Notes under the pieces: model-generated
Told to the model about the DNA's origin: nothing
The model's input: the letters and a program-made list of their open reading frames with translations, nothing else
Database searches by the model: none
Position numbers and translations under genes: made by a program
Part shown: piece by piece, positions 50,682 through 59,174 of the stretch
How the letters are laid out: each line of letters opens with the position of its first letter
Position numbering within the stretch: position 1 is the first letter of the stretch
From: an uncultured Clostridium sp.
GTDB lineage: Bacteria; Bacillota; Clostridia; Lachnospirales; Lachnospiraceae
Assembly: GCA_937885015.1 (NCBI GenBank)
Contig: CALAAS010000040.1
Coordinates: 1-64,000, forward strand
Length of the DNA stretch: 64,000 nt
Reading direction: 5' to 3'

Positions 50682-52721
50682 TCAATGCTTTTTCCTGTCT
50701 GAATTTTCGCCCGACTGAGCGGGAACGGTTGCTTTATTGTTATAACAGGCCACAACTGCGTCGAAGGCCGGGCGCAGGCCGGCCTGGCTGGCCACATGGA
50801 CGGCATTGTAGGTCCGCCCGGCCACAAACCGTTCTAATTTCTGCATATATTCTTCCGGCGTGATCGTCCCTTCTGCCACGTAAGTCAGTCCCTTCTCCCA
50901 GCTGGCCGTCAGCTCCGGGTTTAAAAGCTGCTTCATGGAAAGATATACCACCTCATAAATCAGTTCTCCCAGAAGGGTTGGGGTAATAATCTGAGTTTTG
51001 GAATTCAAAGCCAGATACTGGATGGAGCAGAGCTTCTTTAAAATCTCCGCCCTTGTCGCACTGGTCCCAATCCCGCTTCCCTTAATCTGGGCCCGCAGTT
51101 CTTCATCTTCAATCAGCTGGCCTGCGTTTTCCATGGCCAGAATCATGGATCCGGAGGAGTACCGTTTCGGCGGCGAGGTTTCTCCCTCCTTGATCTGCAG
51201 CTTCTTCAGCGGGATCTTCATCCCTTTCTTCAGACTTTCCAGCATACTGATAAACTCCGGATGGGAGGAATCAATGACGTCCTCCTGCCCCTTTTTCTTC
51301 CCCGGAACCTCTGCCACCTTCAGATATCCCGGTTCCTTCAGCACCTTAAAGCTGGCAAAAAAATGCTCTCCTTTTACGCCCATTTCCAGAGAAAATTTCC
51401 GGTAAACGGCAGCCGGATAAAAAATGCTCAGAAACCGGCGGACAATGACCTGATAAATCTTCTGGTTTAGTTCCGACACGCTTCGCAGAGTCCCCAGTCC
51501 CTGACCTGTAGGAATGATGGCATAGTGATCTGTGATCTGCTTGTCATTGACATACCTGCTCTTCCCGATCCCCCGGAACGTCCCCATGGAAAGTACCTCC
51601 CCCGCAAATTCAGCCAGCGGTTCATAATGGGTCAGACCGGACAGATTCTTCTGTATCTCCCTGGCCACTGCAGTGGACAGAACTCTGGCATCCGTACGGG
51701 GGTAGGTGACCAGCTTACGCTCATAGAGCTCCTGCACCGCTTTCAGCGTCTGGTCGGGACTGATCTTAAACATCTTGGAGCAGTCATTTTGAAGCTCCGC
51801 CAGGTTATAAAGCAGAGGAGGATTTTTTGTCTCTTTCTTCTTTTCGATGGAAAGAAGCTCCGCATCCGGTTCCGGCTGCGGATCCTGCAGCCCCCCAATC
51901 AGAGCCTTTGCATCCTTTCTCTCTTTAAATCCGTTTTCCTTATACAGGCAGGGAGTTCCGTAATAGCGGCTGCCTTCCACGGCCTTCCATTCTCCGTCCA
52001 GAGAAATCCCCTGAGGAGAGAAGGTTCCAATGACCCGGTAAAAAGGCGTCTTCACAAAATCGCGGATCTCCCGCTCCCGGCGTACCACCATTCCAAGAAC
52101 GCAGGTCATAACCCGTCCCACAGAGATGACTGTCCGGTTGGACCGCATATAACCGGACACAGCCGGACCGTATTTCAAGGTCAGAGCCCTGGAAAAATTG
52201 ATGCCCATCAGATAATCTTCCTTGGCCCGCAGATAAGCAGAATCCGCCAGATGGTCGTACTCGGCCAGATCTTTTGCCTCCCGGATTCCCCGCTGGATCT
52301 CTTCCTCTGTCTGGGAGTCTATCCAGACCCGCTTCTGTATTTTTCCCGTTACTCCGGCCATCTGGGCCACCAGGCGGTATATATATTCTCCCTCCCGCCC
52401 GGAGTCGGTACACACATAGATGGTGTCCACGTCGCTGCGGTTCAGAAGGCCGCTTACGATGGTAAACTGCTTTTTCACACTGTCGATTACCTGGTATTTA
52501 AACTCCTTCGGCAGAAAGGGAAGCGTCTGCAGGCTCCAGCGCTTATATTTCATATCATAAGCCTCCGGATAACTCATGGTAACCAGATGGCCGACACACC
52601 AGGTCACAATTGCCGTATCCGACTCAATATAACCGTCACCGTTTCGCCCGGTTACCTGAAGCGCTGCGGCAAATTCCCTTGCCACGCTGGGTTTTTCTGC
52701 TATATATAATGCTTTTGCCAT
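50682..52721 (-). CDS. topB: DNA topoisomerase III
   Basis: Type IA topoisomerase of the TopB group, 679 residues, that decatenates single-stranded DNA linkages. N-terminal TOPRIM: LYIAEKPSVAREFAAAL with the catalytic Glu, and CTDSGREGEYIYRLV. The catalytic Tyr is in YPRTDARVL (about residue 335-345). RTEAPSLH-like GIGTSATRAEILKKL follows. No C-terminal zinc ribbons are present. AGGAG precedes the ATG. Its stop is convergent with LysO, with no terminator between. Confidence 0.93.
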   Translation of the reverse strand: MAKALYIAEKPSVAREFAAALQVTGRNGDGYIESDTAIVTWCVGHLVTMSYPEAYDMKYKRWSLQTLPFLPKEFKYQVIDSVKKQFTIVSGLLNRSDVDTIYVCTDSGREGEYIYRLVAQMAGVTGKIQKRVWIDSQTEEEIQRGIREAKDLAEYDHLADSAYLRAKEDYLMGINFSRALTLKYGPAVSGYMRSNRTVISVGRVMTCVLGMVVRREREIRDFVKTPFYRVIGTFSPQGISLDGEWKAVEGSRYYGTPCLYKENGFKERKDAKALIGGLQDPQPEPDAELLSIEKKKETKNPPLLYNLAELQNDCSKMFKISPDQTLKAVQELYERKLVTYPRTDARVLSTAVAREIQKNLSGLTHYEPLAEFAGEVLSMGTFRGIGKSRYVNDKQITDHYAIIPTGQGLGTLRSVSELNQKIYQVIVRRFLSIFYPAAVYRKFSLEMGVKGEHFFASFKVLKEPGYLKVAEVPGKKKGQEDVIDSSHPEFISMLESLKKGMKIPLKKLQIKEGETSPPKRYSSGSMILAMENAGQLIEDEELRAQIKGSGIGTSATRAEILKKLCSIQYLALNSKTQIITPTLLGELIYEVVYLSMKQLLNPELTASWEKGLTYVAEGTITPEEYMQKLERFVAGRTYNAVHVASQAGLRPAFDAVVACYNNKATVPAQSGENSDRKKH

Positions 52722-52779
52722 TCCACTCCTGCTTTCTTTTTCTTTCTCCCTGTCATCTCTGTAAGCCAGTCTGCCTCAT

Positions 52780-52853
52780 AAGACAGGAAAAGGCATTCCG
52801 GGAACACATCCGCAGCGCGGAGGTCACAAAATGCCTTTTTGCCCTGTCGTCTT
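52780..52853. terminator. long hairpin behind galM
   Basis: AAAAGGCATT (52788-52797) pairs with AATGCCTTTT (52830-52839) and the outer AAGACAGG with CCTGTCGTCTT, a long stem covering the galM stop codon region. Runs of A and T at the inner foot could terminate transcription in both directions before topB. Confidence 0.65.
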
Positions 52854-53901
52854 ATCTCACAAGGAACTTATAAATCGTCACACTGTCGTAGGTTTCGCCT
52901 TTCTTTAAAACCGGAGACGGGAACTGCGGCATATTGACGGCATTGGGGTAATACTGGGTCTCAAAACAGTACCCCTCCCGACGTCCGTACAGCACCCCGT
53001 CTTTTCCCGGAATCACCGAGGAAAGGCCATTTCCCGTATAGAACTGCATTCCAGGAAGATCCGTATAAACCTCCATCATACGCCCGCTGGCCTCATCCCA
53101 GGCCTTGGCAGAAAGTCCGAACACCCCCGGTTCATGATTCAGAACCCAGTTGTGATCATAGCCGCCGGCAAAATTCAGCTGATCGTAATCTGCATCAATC
53201 TCCTGCCGGATAGGTTTCATCTGTCTGAAATCCATCGGCGTTCCGGTTACATCCCTCAGTTCCCCGGTGGGGATGGACTCAGCGTCTGCAGCCGTGATCA
53301 CATCGCTGTCCAAAAATACCTTCTGATCCATGGCAGGGCCGCTTCCGTGGCCAGCCAGGTTAAAATAGGCGTGGTTGGTCAGGTTCATGACCGTGTCCTG
53401 ATCACAGGAAGCTTCATAATGAATTTCCAGTTCGTTCTCATCGGTCAGCGTGTAGGTCACACAGATGGATGCATTTCCCGGGTATCCCTGGTCGCCGTCC
53501 GGACTTTCCAGGGAGAACGATACGGAATTCCCCTCTTCCGAATAGTCGGCCTTCCAGATCCGATCCCGGTAAAAATCTGTACCGCTGTGCAGGTTATTCC
53601 GGCCATTGTTGGCCTCCAGACGGTATGTTTTTCCGTTCAGTGCAAAAGACGCGCCCGCAATCCGGTTGGCGCTCCGACCCACAATCTCGCCCAGGTGGCC
53701 TCCGTTTTCCCGGTACGCCCGCACTGTATCATATCCAAGGAGGACATCCCCCATCTTTCCGCTCCGATCCGGTACAATCATAGAGGTCCAGATGGCCCCC
53801 ATATCCAGAAAGGACGCGGATACACCATTATGATTTTTCAGCGTATACTGGAACACCTCTGTCTGGCTGTCCAGCATGCCAAAACTCGTTTTTATTACCA
53901 T
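52852..53901 (-). CDS. galM: aldose 1-epimerase
   Basis: A 349-residue mutarotase that interconverts alpha and beta anomers of galactose or glucose. Seen: GDVLLGYDTVRAYRENGGHLG, GRSANRIAGASFALNGKTY, NLTNHAYFNLAGHG with the catalytic His, DYDQLNFAGGYDHNWVLN with the second His, and the C-terminal ETQYYPNAVNMPQFPSP. Length is normal. It lies 31 bp behind asd, so both may be on one transcript, without obvious metabolic link. It has a modest GGAGAG ribosome site. Confidence 0.94.
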   Translation of the reverse strand: MVIKTSFGMLDSQTEVFQYTLKNHNGVSASFLDMGAIWTSMIVPDRSGKMGDVLLGYDTVRAYRENGGHLGEIVGRSANRIAGASFALNGKTYRLEANNGRNNLHSGTDFYRDRIWKADYSEEGNSVSFSLESPDGDQGYPGNASICVTYTLTDENELEIHYEASCDQDTVMNLTNHAYFNLAGHGSGPAMDQKVFLDSDVITAADAESIPTGELRDVTGTPMDFRQMKPIRQEIDADYDQLNFAGGYDHNWVLNHEPGVFGLSAKAWDEASGRMMEVYTDLPGMQFYTGNGLSSVIPGKDGVLYGRREGYCFETQYYPNAVNMPQFPSPVLKKGETYDSVTIYKFLVR

Positions 53902-53932
53902 GACAAACTCTCTCCGATCTGCCGGTTATTGC

Positions 53933-55024
53933 CTATTTTGCTGAAATATACCCCTGAGCCGTCAAAAGCTCTGCGCAGAGTACGGCGCCGCCTGCAGCGC
54001 CCCGCAGCGTGTTGTGGGAAAGGCCCACGAACTTCCAGTCGTATACGGTGTCCTCTCTCAGACGGCCAACGGAAACGCCCATACCCTTTTCAAAATTCAC
54101 ATCCAGCTTTACCTGGGGGCGGTTGTCCTCCTCCAGATACTGGATGAACTGCTTCGGCGCACTGGGAAGCTCCAGCTCCTGGGGAAGTCCCTTAAAGGAT
54201 CTGAGCTTTTCGATCAGCTGCTCCTTGGTGGGTTTCTTTCTGAATTTAACGAATACGGCTGCCGTATGGCCATCCAGAACGGGTACGCGGATACACTGGC
54301 AGGTAATAACCGGCTCCTCTGCCTTTACGATTACCCCGTCCTTGATCTCGCCCCAGAGGCGCAGCGGCTCCTGCTCGCTCTTCTCTTCCTCGCCGCCAAT
54401 ATAGGGAATGATATTTTCCACCATCTCCGGCCAGTCTTTAAAGGTCTTTCCGGCTCCGGAAATAGCCTGGTACGTGGTGGCGATTACTTCGTAGGGTTCG
54501 AACTCCTTCCAGGCCGTCAGAACCGGCGCGTAGCTCTGGATGGAGCAGTTGGGTTTTACAGCCACAAAGCCTCGTTTCGTCCCAAGACGTTTTTTCTGGA
54601 ATTCAATTACTTTGAAGTGCTCGGGGTTAATCTCCGGAACCACCATGGGAACGTCCGGAGTCCAGCGGTGCGCGCTGTTGTTGGAAACCACCGGGGTTTC
54701 CGTTTTTGCGTAAGCGTCCTCAATGGCGCGGATTTCTTCCTTGGTCATATCTACGGCGCTGAATACAAAGTCAACCTCTGACGCGACCTTCTCCACCTCA
54801 TTGACATTCATAACCACCAGGTTCTTTACGTTTTCCGGCATCGGCGTCTGCATCTTCCAGCGGCCGCCCACCGCCTCCTCATAAGTCTTTCCGGCAGAAC
54901 GCGGACTGGCTGCCACAGCCACAATCTCAAACCAGGGGTGATCGGCCAACAGCGTCACAAAACGCTGCCCTACCATGCCAGTTGCACCCAAAACGCCTAC
55001 TCGTAATTTCTTTTCCATATTCAT
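53933..55024 (-). CDS. asd: aspartate-semialdehyde dehydrogenase
   Basis: A 363-residue ASADH of the archaeal/fungal-like branch, reducing aspartyl phosphate to the semialdehyde for Lys, Met and Thr synthesis. N-terminal VGVLGATGMVGQRFVTLL; SNNSAHRWTPDVPMVVPEIN; the catalytic Cys in KPNCSIQSYAPVL; HTAAVFVKF further on. The start at 55024 follows AGGAG by eight bases; an upstream extension of five codons is less good. A leader hairpin and a promoter lie just before. Confidence 0.94.
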   Translation of the reverse strand: MNMEKKLRVGVLGATGMVGQRFVTLLADHPWFEIVAVAASPRSAGKTYEEAVGGRWKMQTPMPENVKNLVVMNVNEVEKVASEVDFVFSAVDMTKEEIRAIEDAYAKTETPVVSNNSAHRWTPDVPMVVPEINPEHFKVIEFQKKRLGTKRGFVAVKPNCSIQSYAPVLTAWKEFEPYEVIATTYQAISGAGKTFKDWPEMVENIIPYIGGEEEKSEQEPLRLWGEIKDGVIVKAEEPVITCQCIRVPVLDGHTAAVFVKFRKKPTKEQLIEKLRSFKGLPQELELPSAPKQFIQYLEEDNRPQVKLDVNFEKGMGVSVGRLREDTVYDWKFVGLSHNTLRGAAGGAVLCAELLTAQGYISAK

Positions 55025-55075
55025 CGTCTTTCTCCTCATTTCTTCCCGCCAGGCTGTACGTCGGCTGATTTGGCA

Positions 55076-55141
55076 GCGGCAGCCGCCCTCCCGGCTGCCG
55101 CGATTCCTGTCTATCCTATACCAAATCGCCTAAAAAATCAA
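55076..55141 (-). promoter_or_regulatory. promoter and 5'-terminal hairpin of asd-galM
   Basis: Minus strand TTGATT (55141-55136), 17 bases, TAGGAT (55118-55113). A strong 9-bp GC hairpin (GCGGCAGCC with GGCTGCCGC, 55101-55076) starts only a few bases behind the expected transcript start, a position that usually protects RNA ends. Confidence 0.55.
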
Positions 55142-55162
55142 TATTTTTCCGCAAGAAAAATA
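55132..55162 (-). terminator. terminator behind the siroheme reductase
   Basis: TATTTTTC and GAAAAATA pair around five bases and are followed by TTGATTTTTT on the minus strand. It overlaps the asd -35 box. Confidence 0.5.
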
Positions 55163-55173
55163 CATTTGTCTTT

Positions 55174-56721
55174 CTACTGCGTACATTCTCTGGCTAATTC
55201 TTCCAGAAGCTGAGGATGTTTCTCTTTCCATGCTGCAAAATCCAATCCGCTCTCGGCCACGGTTTTACCCAGCTTCACTAAAAATCCGGGAATCTCTGTC
55301 TCCAGGACCGGCCCAAACTCCCGGCCCATGGTCTCCTCTCCCTGGCGGTCACAGCCGCCAACATAGAGGACGAAAGCTGGCTGCGGCTTCTTGTCTATCA
55401 TTTTCACACCGCCGCGGAATCCCAGCTCTCCGATCTGGTGAGTTCCGCAGGAAGACGGACAACCGGAGATATGGATCTGCGGCAGAGCGCCGTCTGGAAT
55501 ATTCGCCTCCCGCACTGCCTTGACACAGGCAGCCAGAAGTCCCTGGGAATCTCTGGCTCCCACCTGACAGATCGTTGCACCAATACAGCTGACCGACGTC
55601 TCAAATACCGTTTCCGCACCATCTGCCGTAAGCTCCAGCACCTTTTCTGCCTCTTTCCCTGTCAGATTGATAATATAAGCCGTTTCATCGGGAGCCAAAC
55701 GCATCTCCGCATCCTCCATATCCTGAAGGGCATCGCTCAAAGCAGCCAGCTTTTCCGGGGCCGGCTGGCCGCCGATGGGATGCCAAACCACTGTATAGAG
55801 GCCTTCCTGCTTCTGAGGCAGGATGCGGCGTCCCGACACCGCCGTTTTGTCCCCCTCTTTCCGGTTGGCCTTTGCCTCCGGATGGATGGTCAGATCCTCG
55901 TTCTCTGCAAATACTTCCGCCAGTTTTTCCAGGTATGCCTCCCGATATGCCTCGGCGCTTCCCAGGCTCTCCTGCATATAACGGGTACGTGCTTTGCCCC
56001 GGTTCTCATAATTTCCATAAGCGCGGAAGGTCAGCCACATGGCCTTAATATAATAAAGAATCTTCTCCGGCTCCACACCTTCCGCCATCTTCACGCCAAA
56101 CCGCGGATTATTTCCCAGGCCGCCGGCACTGTACACGTCGAATCTTCCGTCCTCTCTGGCCACAAAGCCCAGATCCCGGAAGGTCGCATGGGTTGCATTG
56201 GCAGGACTGCTGGAGAAACCTACCTTCAGCTTTCTCGGCATCTTTTCCGCCTTAATAAAATGCATCAGGTACTCGCCGGCAGCCTCAGCCCAGGGAAGAA
56301 CATCCATATATTCTCCCTCTTCCACGCCGGAGAGCGGGGAACACATTACATTTCGCGGATAATCTCCGCCGCCGCCCATGGTCACAATTCCCACGTCCAG
56401 CGCCTGCTCCATCAGATCACAGACCGTCTCCTGATTTAAATTGTGAAGCTGAATGGTCTGACATGTAGTAAAGTGTACGGTGTCCACATCATACCGGCGG
56501 ATGGCATCCGCCACAAAACGAAGCTTCTCCTGGGTCACACGGCCGCCTGGCATGCGAAGACGCAGCATGTTAGCCTTTCCACCCTTCTGGGCATAGCTTC
56601 CATATAACCCCGAAAATCCTTTATAGGCTCCTTTGTCAATAGTTCCCTCGTAAAACTCTTTTGTTTTTTCCCGAAATGCCGGGAGGTCTTTTTTCCATTC
56701 GCTGGGATTAATCGCTTTCAT
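55174..56721 (-). CDS. nitrite/sulfite reductase, siroheme type
   Basis: A 515-residue ferredoxin-type siroheme reductase that reduces nitrite to ammonia or sulfite to sulfide with six electrons. The 4Fe-4S/siroheme cysteines are present as SCIGATICQVG (C-x5-C) near residue 392 and SGCPSSCGTHQIGELG (C-x3-C) near 430. The N-terminal half holds RLRMPGGRVTQEKL and TTCQTIQLHNL of the first reductase repeat. Nitrite and sulfite cannot be told apart here. It follows the ggt-like gene by 23 bp. AAGGAGAAAAGCG precedes the start. Confidence 0.88.
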   Translation of the reverse strand: MKAINPSEWKKDLPAFREKTKEFYEGTIDKGAYKGFSGLYGSYAQKGGKANMLRLRMPGGRVTQEKLRFVADAIRRYDVDTVHFTTCQTIQLHNLNQETVCDLMEQALDVGIVTMGGGGDYPRNVMCSPLSGVEEGEYMDVLPWAEAAGEYLMHFIKAEKMPRKLKVGFSSSPANATHATFRDLGFVAREDGRFDVYSAGGLGNNPRFGVKMAEGVEPEKILYYIKAMWLTFRAYGNYENRGKARTRYMQESLGSAEAYREAYLEKLAEVFAENEDLTIHPEAKANRKEGDKTAVSGRRILPQKQEGLYTVVWHPIGGQPAPEKLAALSDALQDMEDAEMRLAPDETAYIINLTGKEAEKVLELTADGAETVFETSVSCIGATICQVGARDSQGLLAACVKAVREANIPDGALPQIHISGCPSSCGTHQIGELGFRGGVKMIDKKPQPAFVLYVGGCDRQGEETMGREFGPVLETEIPGFLVKLGKTVAESGLDFAAWKEKHPQLLEELARECTQ

Positions 56722-56744
56722 CGCTTTTCTCCTTTCCCTTCCTG

Positions 56745-58397
56745 TCAGATTGCTGCGGCCGTCCCGGCCGCTCTGGGTTCTGAGGCTCCCACGTATACAC
56801 CGTTTTCGCCCTTTAGAATCATCTCCCCTCTTCCGAAGGTAAGACGATCTTTCGCATATTCCACTTCATGTCCCGCCGCCAGAAGTTCCCGGACCGTCTT
56901 CTGGGGAAATCCCGGCTCCACCTGAATCCGGTTCCCGCTGATCCACTGCCACCGGGGCGCATCCAGCGCCTCCTGGGGATTCAGTCCAAAGTCAATCATA
57001 TTCATCAGTATCTGCACATGGCCCTGAGGCTGCATAAACGCCCCCATTACTCCAAAAGGCCCCACCGCTTCCCCGTCTTTCGTCAGAAAACCCGGGATAA
57101 TCGTGTGAAAGGATTTCTTGCCGGGCCCCAGACAGTTGGGAGATGCCGGATCCAGGGAAAAATTGGCCCCCCGGTCCTGGAGGGAAATTCCAGTCCCCGG
57201 TATCACAATTCCGGATCCAAAACCTTTGTAATTGCTCTGGATGAAGGATACCATATTCCCTTCCCCATCAGCCGTACACAGATATATCGTCCCGCCGCTC
57301 CTCGGATCTCCGGCCTGAGGATACCGGGCCTGGTCCGAAATCAGAGAGGCCCGGCTCCGGCCATAGGCATCCGATAAAAGCTCCTGCACCCCCACATCCA
57401 TGGCAGACGGATCTGCCACATACCGGCTGCCATCAGCAAATGCCATCTTCATGGCCTCAATCTGGCGGTGGCAGGTCTCTGCCCGTTCTCTGGACTCTGT
57501 CCCCGACTCAAATTCAAACTGCTTCAAAGTGTTCAGAGCCATCAGGGCAATGATGCCGTCACCATTGGGCGGAATTTCCCACGCCTCGAAGCCGCGGTAG
57601 GAAACAGAAATCGGCTCCACCCACTGACACCAGTAGGAAGCCAGGTCCTCTTTTCTCAAATAGCCGCCGGTTTTTCTGGAAAATTCATCCATCCGGTCTG
57701 CCAGCTCTCCCCGGTAAAAAGCTTCCGCCTCCGTTTCCGCTACCTTCCGAAGGGTGACCGCCATCTCTGGCGAACTCCATATTTCCCCGGCTCTGGGAGC
57801 GCGTCCCTGCCCCGCAAAATGATCAAACCAGGGGGAAAGCCATTCCGGACAGATTCCTGCTTCCTTTCGCAGCCGGTCAAAGGTCTCAAATCCCTCCTGC
57901 CAAAGCTGTGCAATGGTCGGCGTTACCGCATATCCTTCCTCCGCATAGCGAATAGCAGAATCAAGATTTTCCGCAAGCGCCCGTCTTCCATACCGTTTTG
58001 TCAGTTCTGCCCAGGCTGACGGCGCGCCGGGAACCATGACCGGGATCCACCCCCGATCCGGCATGGTTTCATATCCCTGTTCCCGCACCGCCCCGGCAAA
58101 AATCCCCTCTGGAGCTTTGCCGCTGGCATTGAGTCCCAGAAGTTCTTTTTTGTTTTCCAGCCAGACCAGGGCAAAGGCATCGCTGCCCAGTCCATTGGAG
58201 GTGGGTTCCAGAACCGTCATGGCTGCCGCCGTGGCCACCGCCGCATCCACGGCATTTCCTCCGGCCTGAAGCGCTGCAAGGCCGGCCTGAGCTGCCAGCG
58301 GATGGCTGGTGCAGACCATCCCTCTGCGCCCGTACACCACTTCCCGTCTGGAAGGGTAACGGTACTGCTGCATATTAAAGTCCAATCGTTTTTCCAT
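56745..58397 (-). CDS. gamma-glutamyltransferase-like Ntn hydrolase
   Basis: A 550-residue gamma-glutamyltransferase family protein, which self-cleaves before a Thr to give two subunits and hydrolyses or transfers gamma-glutamyl groups. Seen: SHPLAAQAGLAALQAGGNAV with AVDAAVATAAA, GLGSDAFALVW, MVPGAPSAW, and the cleavage Thr in SGGTIYLCTADGEG (about residue 355). No signal peptide is present, so it is cytoplasmic unlike GGT of E. coli or Bacillus. Other substrates (e.g. acyl groups of antibiotics) remain possible. It lies 18 bp behind deoD. Confidence 0.88.
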   Translation of the reverse strand: MEKRLDFNMQQYRYPSRREVVYGRRGMVCTSHPLAAQAGLAALQAGGNAVDAAVATAAAMTVLEPTSNGLGSDAFALVWLENKKELLGLNASGKAPEGIFAGAVREQGYETMPDRGWIPVMVPGAPSAWAELTKRYGRRALAENLDSAIRYAEEGYAVTPTIAQLWQEGFETFDRLRKEAGICPEWLSPWFDHFAGQGRAPRAGEIWSSPEMAVTLRKVAETEAEAFYRGELADRMDEFSRKTGGYLRKEDLASYWCQWVEPISVSYRGFEAWEIPPNGDGIIALMALNTLKQFEFESGTESRERAETCHRQIEAMKMAFADGSRYVADPSAMDVGVQELLSDAYGRSRASLISDQARYPQAGDPRSGGTIYLCTADGEGNMVSFIQSNYKGFGSGIVIPGTGISLQDRGANFSLDPASPNCLGPGKKSFHTIIPGFLTKDGEAVGPFGVMGAFMQPQGHVQILMNMIDFGLNPQEALDAPRWQWISGNRIQVEPGFPQKTVRELLAAGHEVEYAKDRLTFGRGEMILKGENGVYVGASEPRAAGTAAAI

Positions 58398-58415
58398 TCT
58401 TTTCTCCCCGGCTCA

Positions 58416-59135
58416 TCAGGCCAGCTCCAGTGCAACCTCCATCATATTGGTAAAGGTTGTCTGCCGTTCCTCTGCTGTCGTTGCTTCCCCTGTTACCAGC
58501 GAATCCGAGATCGTCAGAATACAGAGCGCATTGACACCGGCATAAGCCGCATTGCTGTAAAGGGCCGCTGCCTCCATTTCCACCGCCAGCACACCCATCT
58601 GGTCCCATCCGGTTCCGGCCGGAGAAAGAGGCGGGTTGTAGAACATATCGGAACTTAAAACATTTCCCACATGGTAGGTAAGTCCCCTCTCCTTTGCCGC
58701 CTGCACCGCTTTTTCCAGGAGCTCATAGCTGCAGACGCAGGAATAATCGCCCGGCAGCCGAAACTGTTTCACATAATTGGAGGTCGTACAGGCCCCCATG
58801 CCAAATACCATATCCCGCACCTTTACCTCCGGCCGCATCGCCCCGGCCGTTCCAATGCGGATCAGGTTTTTACACCCGTAAAAATGAATCAGCTCATGGG
58901 AATAAATCCCCATAGACGGGCAACCCATGCCGGTTCCCATGACGGAAACCTGCTTTCCTCTGTACTCTCCCGTATAGCCGAACATATTGCGGGTTGCATT
59001 GAACTGCTTTGCATTCGTCAGGAAATGTTCTGCAATGTACTGTGCCCGCAAAGGGTCTCCCGGAAGCAGAATTGTCTCCGCAATTTCACCCGCCTTTGCC
59101 GCAATGTGAGGGGTTGGTGTATTCAGTCCTGCCAT
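58416..59135 (-). CDS. deoD: purine nucleoside phosphorylase, DeoD type
   Basis: A 239-residue hexameric phosphorylase splitting purine nucleosides with phosphate. Seen: TPTPHIAAKAGEIAETILLP at the start, GDPLRAQYIAEHFL with phosphate-binding residues, VMGTGMGCPSMGIYSHEL, LIRIGTAGAMRPEV, VEMEAAALYSNA (ribose-binding Met-Glu) and LTISDSLVTGEAT with the catalytic Asp. It is downstream of parC by 39 bp and has AAAGGAGG before the ATG. Confidence 0.96.
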   Translation of the reverse strand: MAGLNTPTPHIAAKAGEIAETILLPGDPLRAQYIAEHFLTNAKQFNATRNMFGYTGEYRGKQVSVMGTGMGCPSMGIYSHELIHFYGCKNLIRIGTAGAMRPEVKVRDMVFGMGACTTSNYVKQFRLPGDYSCVCSYELLEKAVQAAKERGLTYHVGNVLSSDMFYNPPLSPAGTGWDQMGVLAVEMEAAALYSNAAYAGVNALCILTISDSLVTGEATTAEERQTTFTNMMEVALELA

Positions 59136-59174
59136 GATAATTCCTCCTTTATAAGTGTAATGGTTTCGTTGTTT

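Noticed and set aside
51525..52709. 394-codon plus-strand frame
   Set aside because: Antisense to topB, whose TOPRIM and catalytic Tyr motifs are clear.
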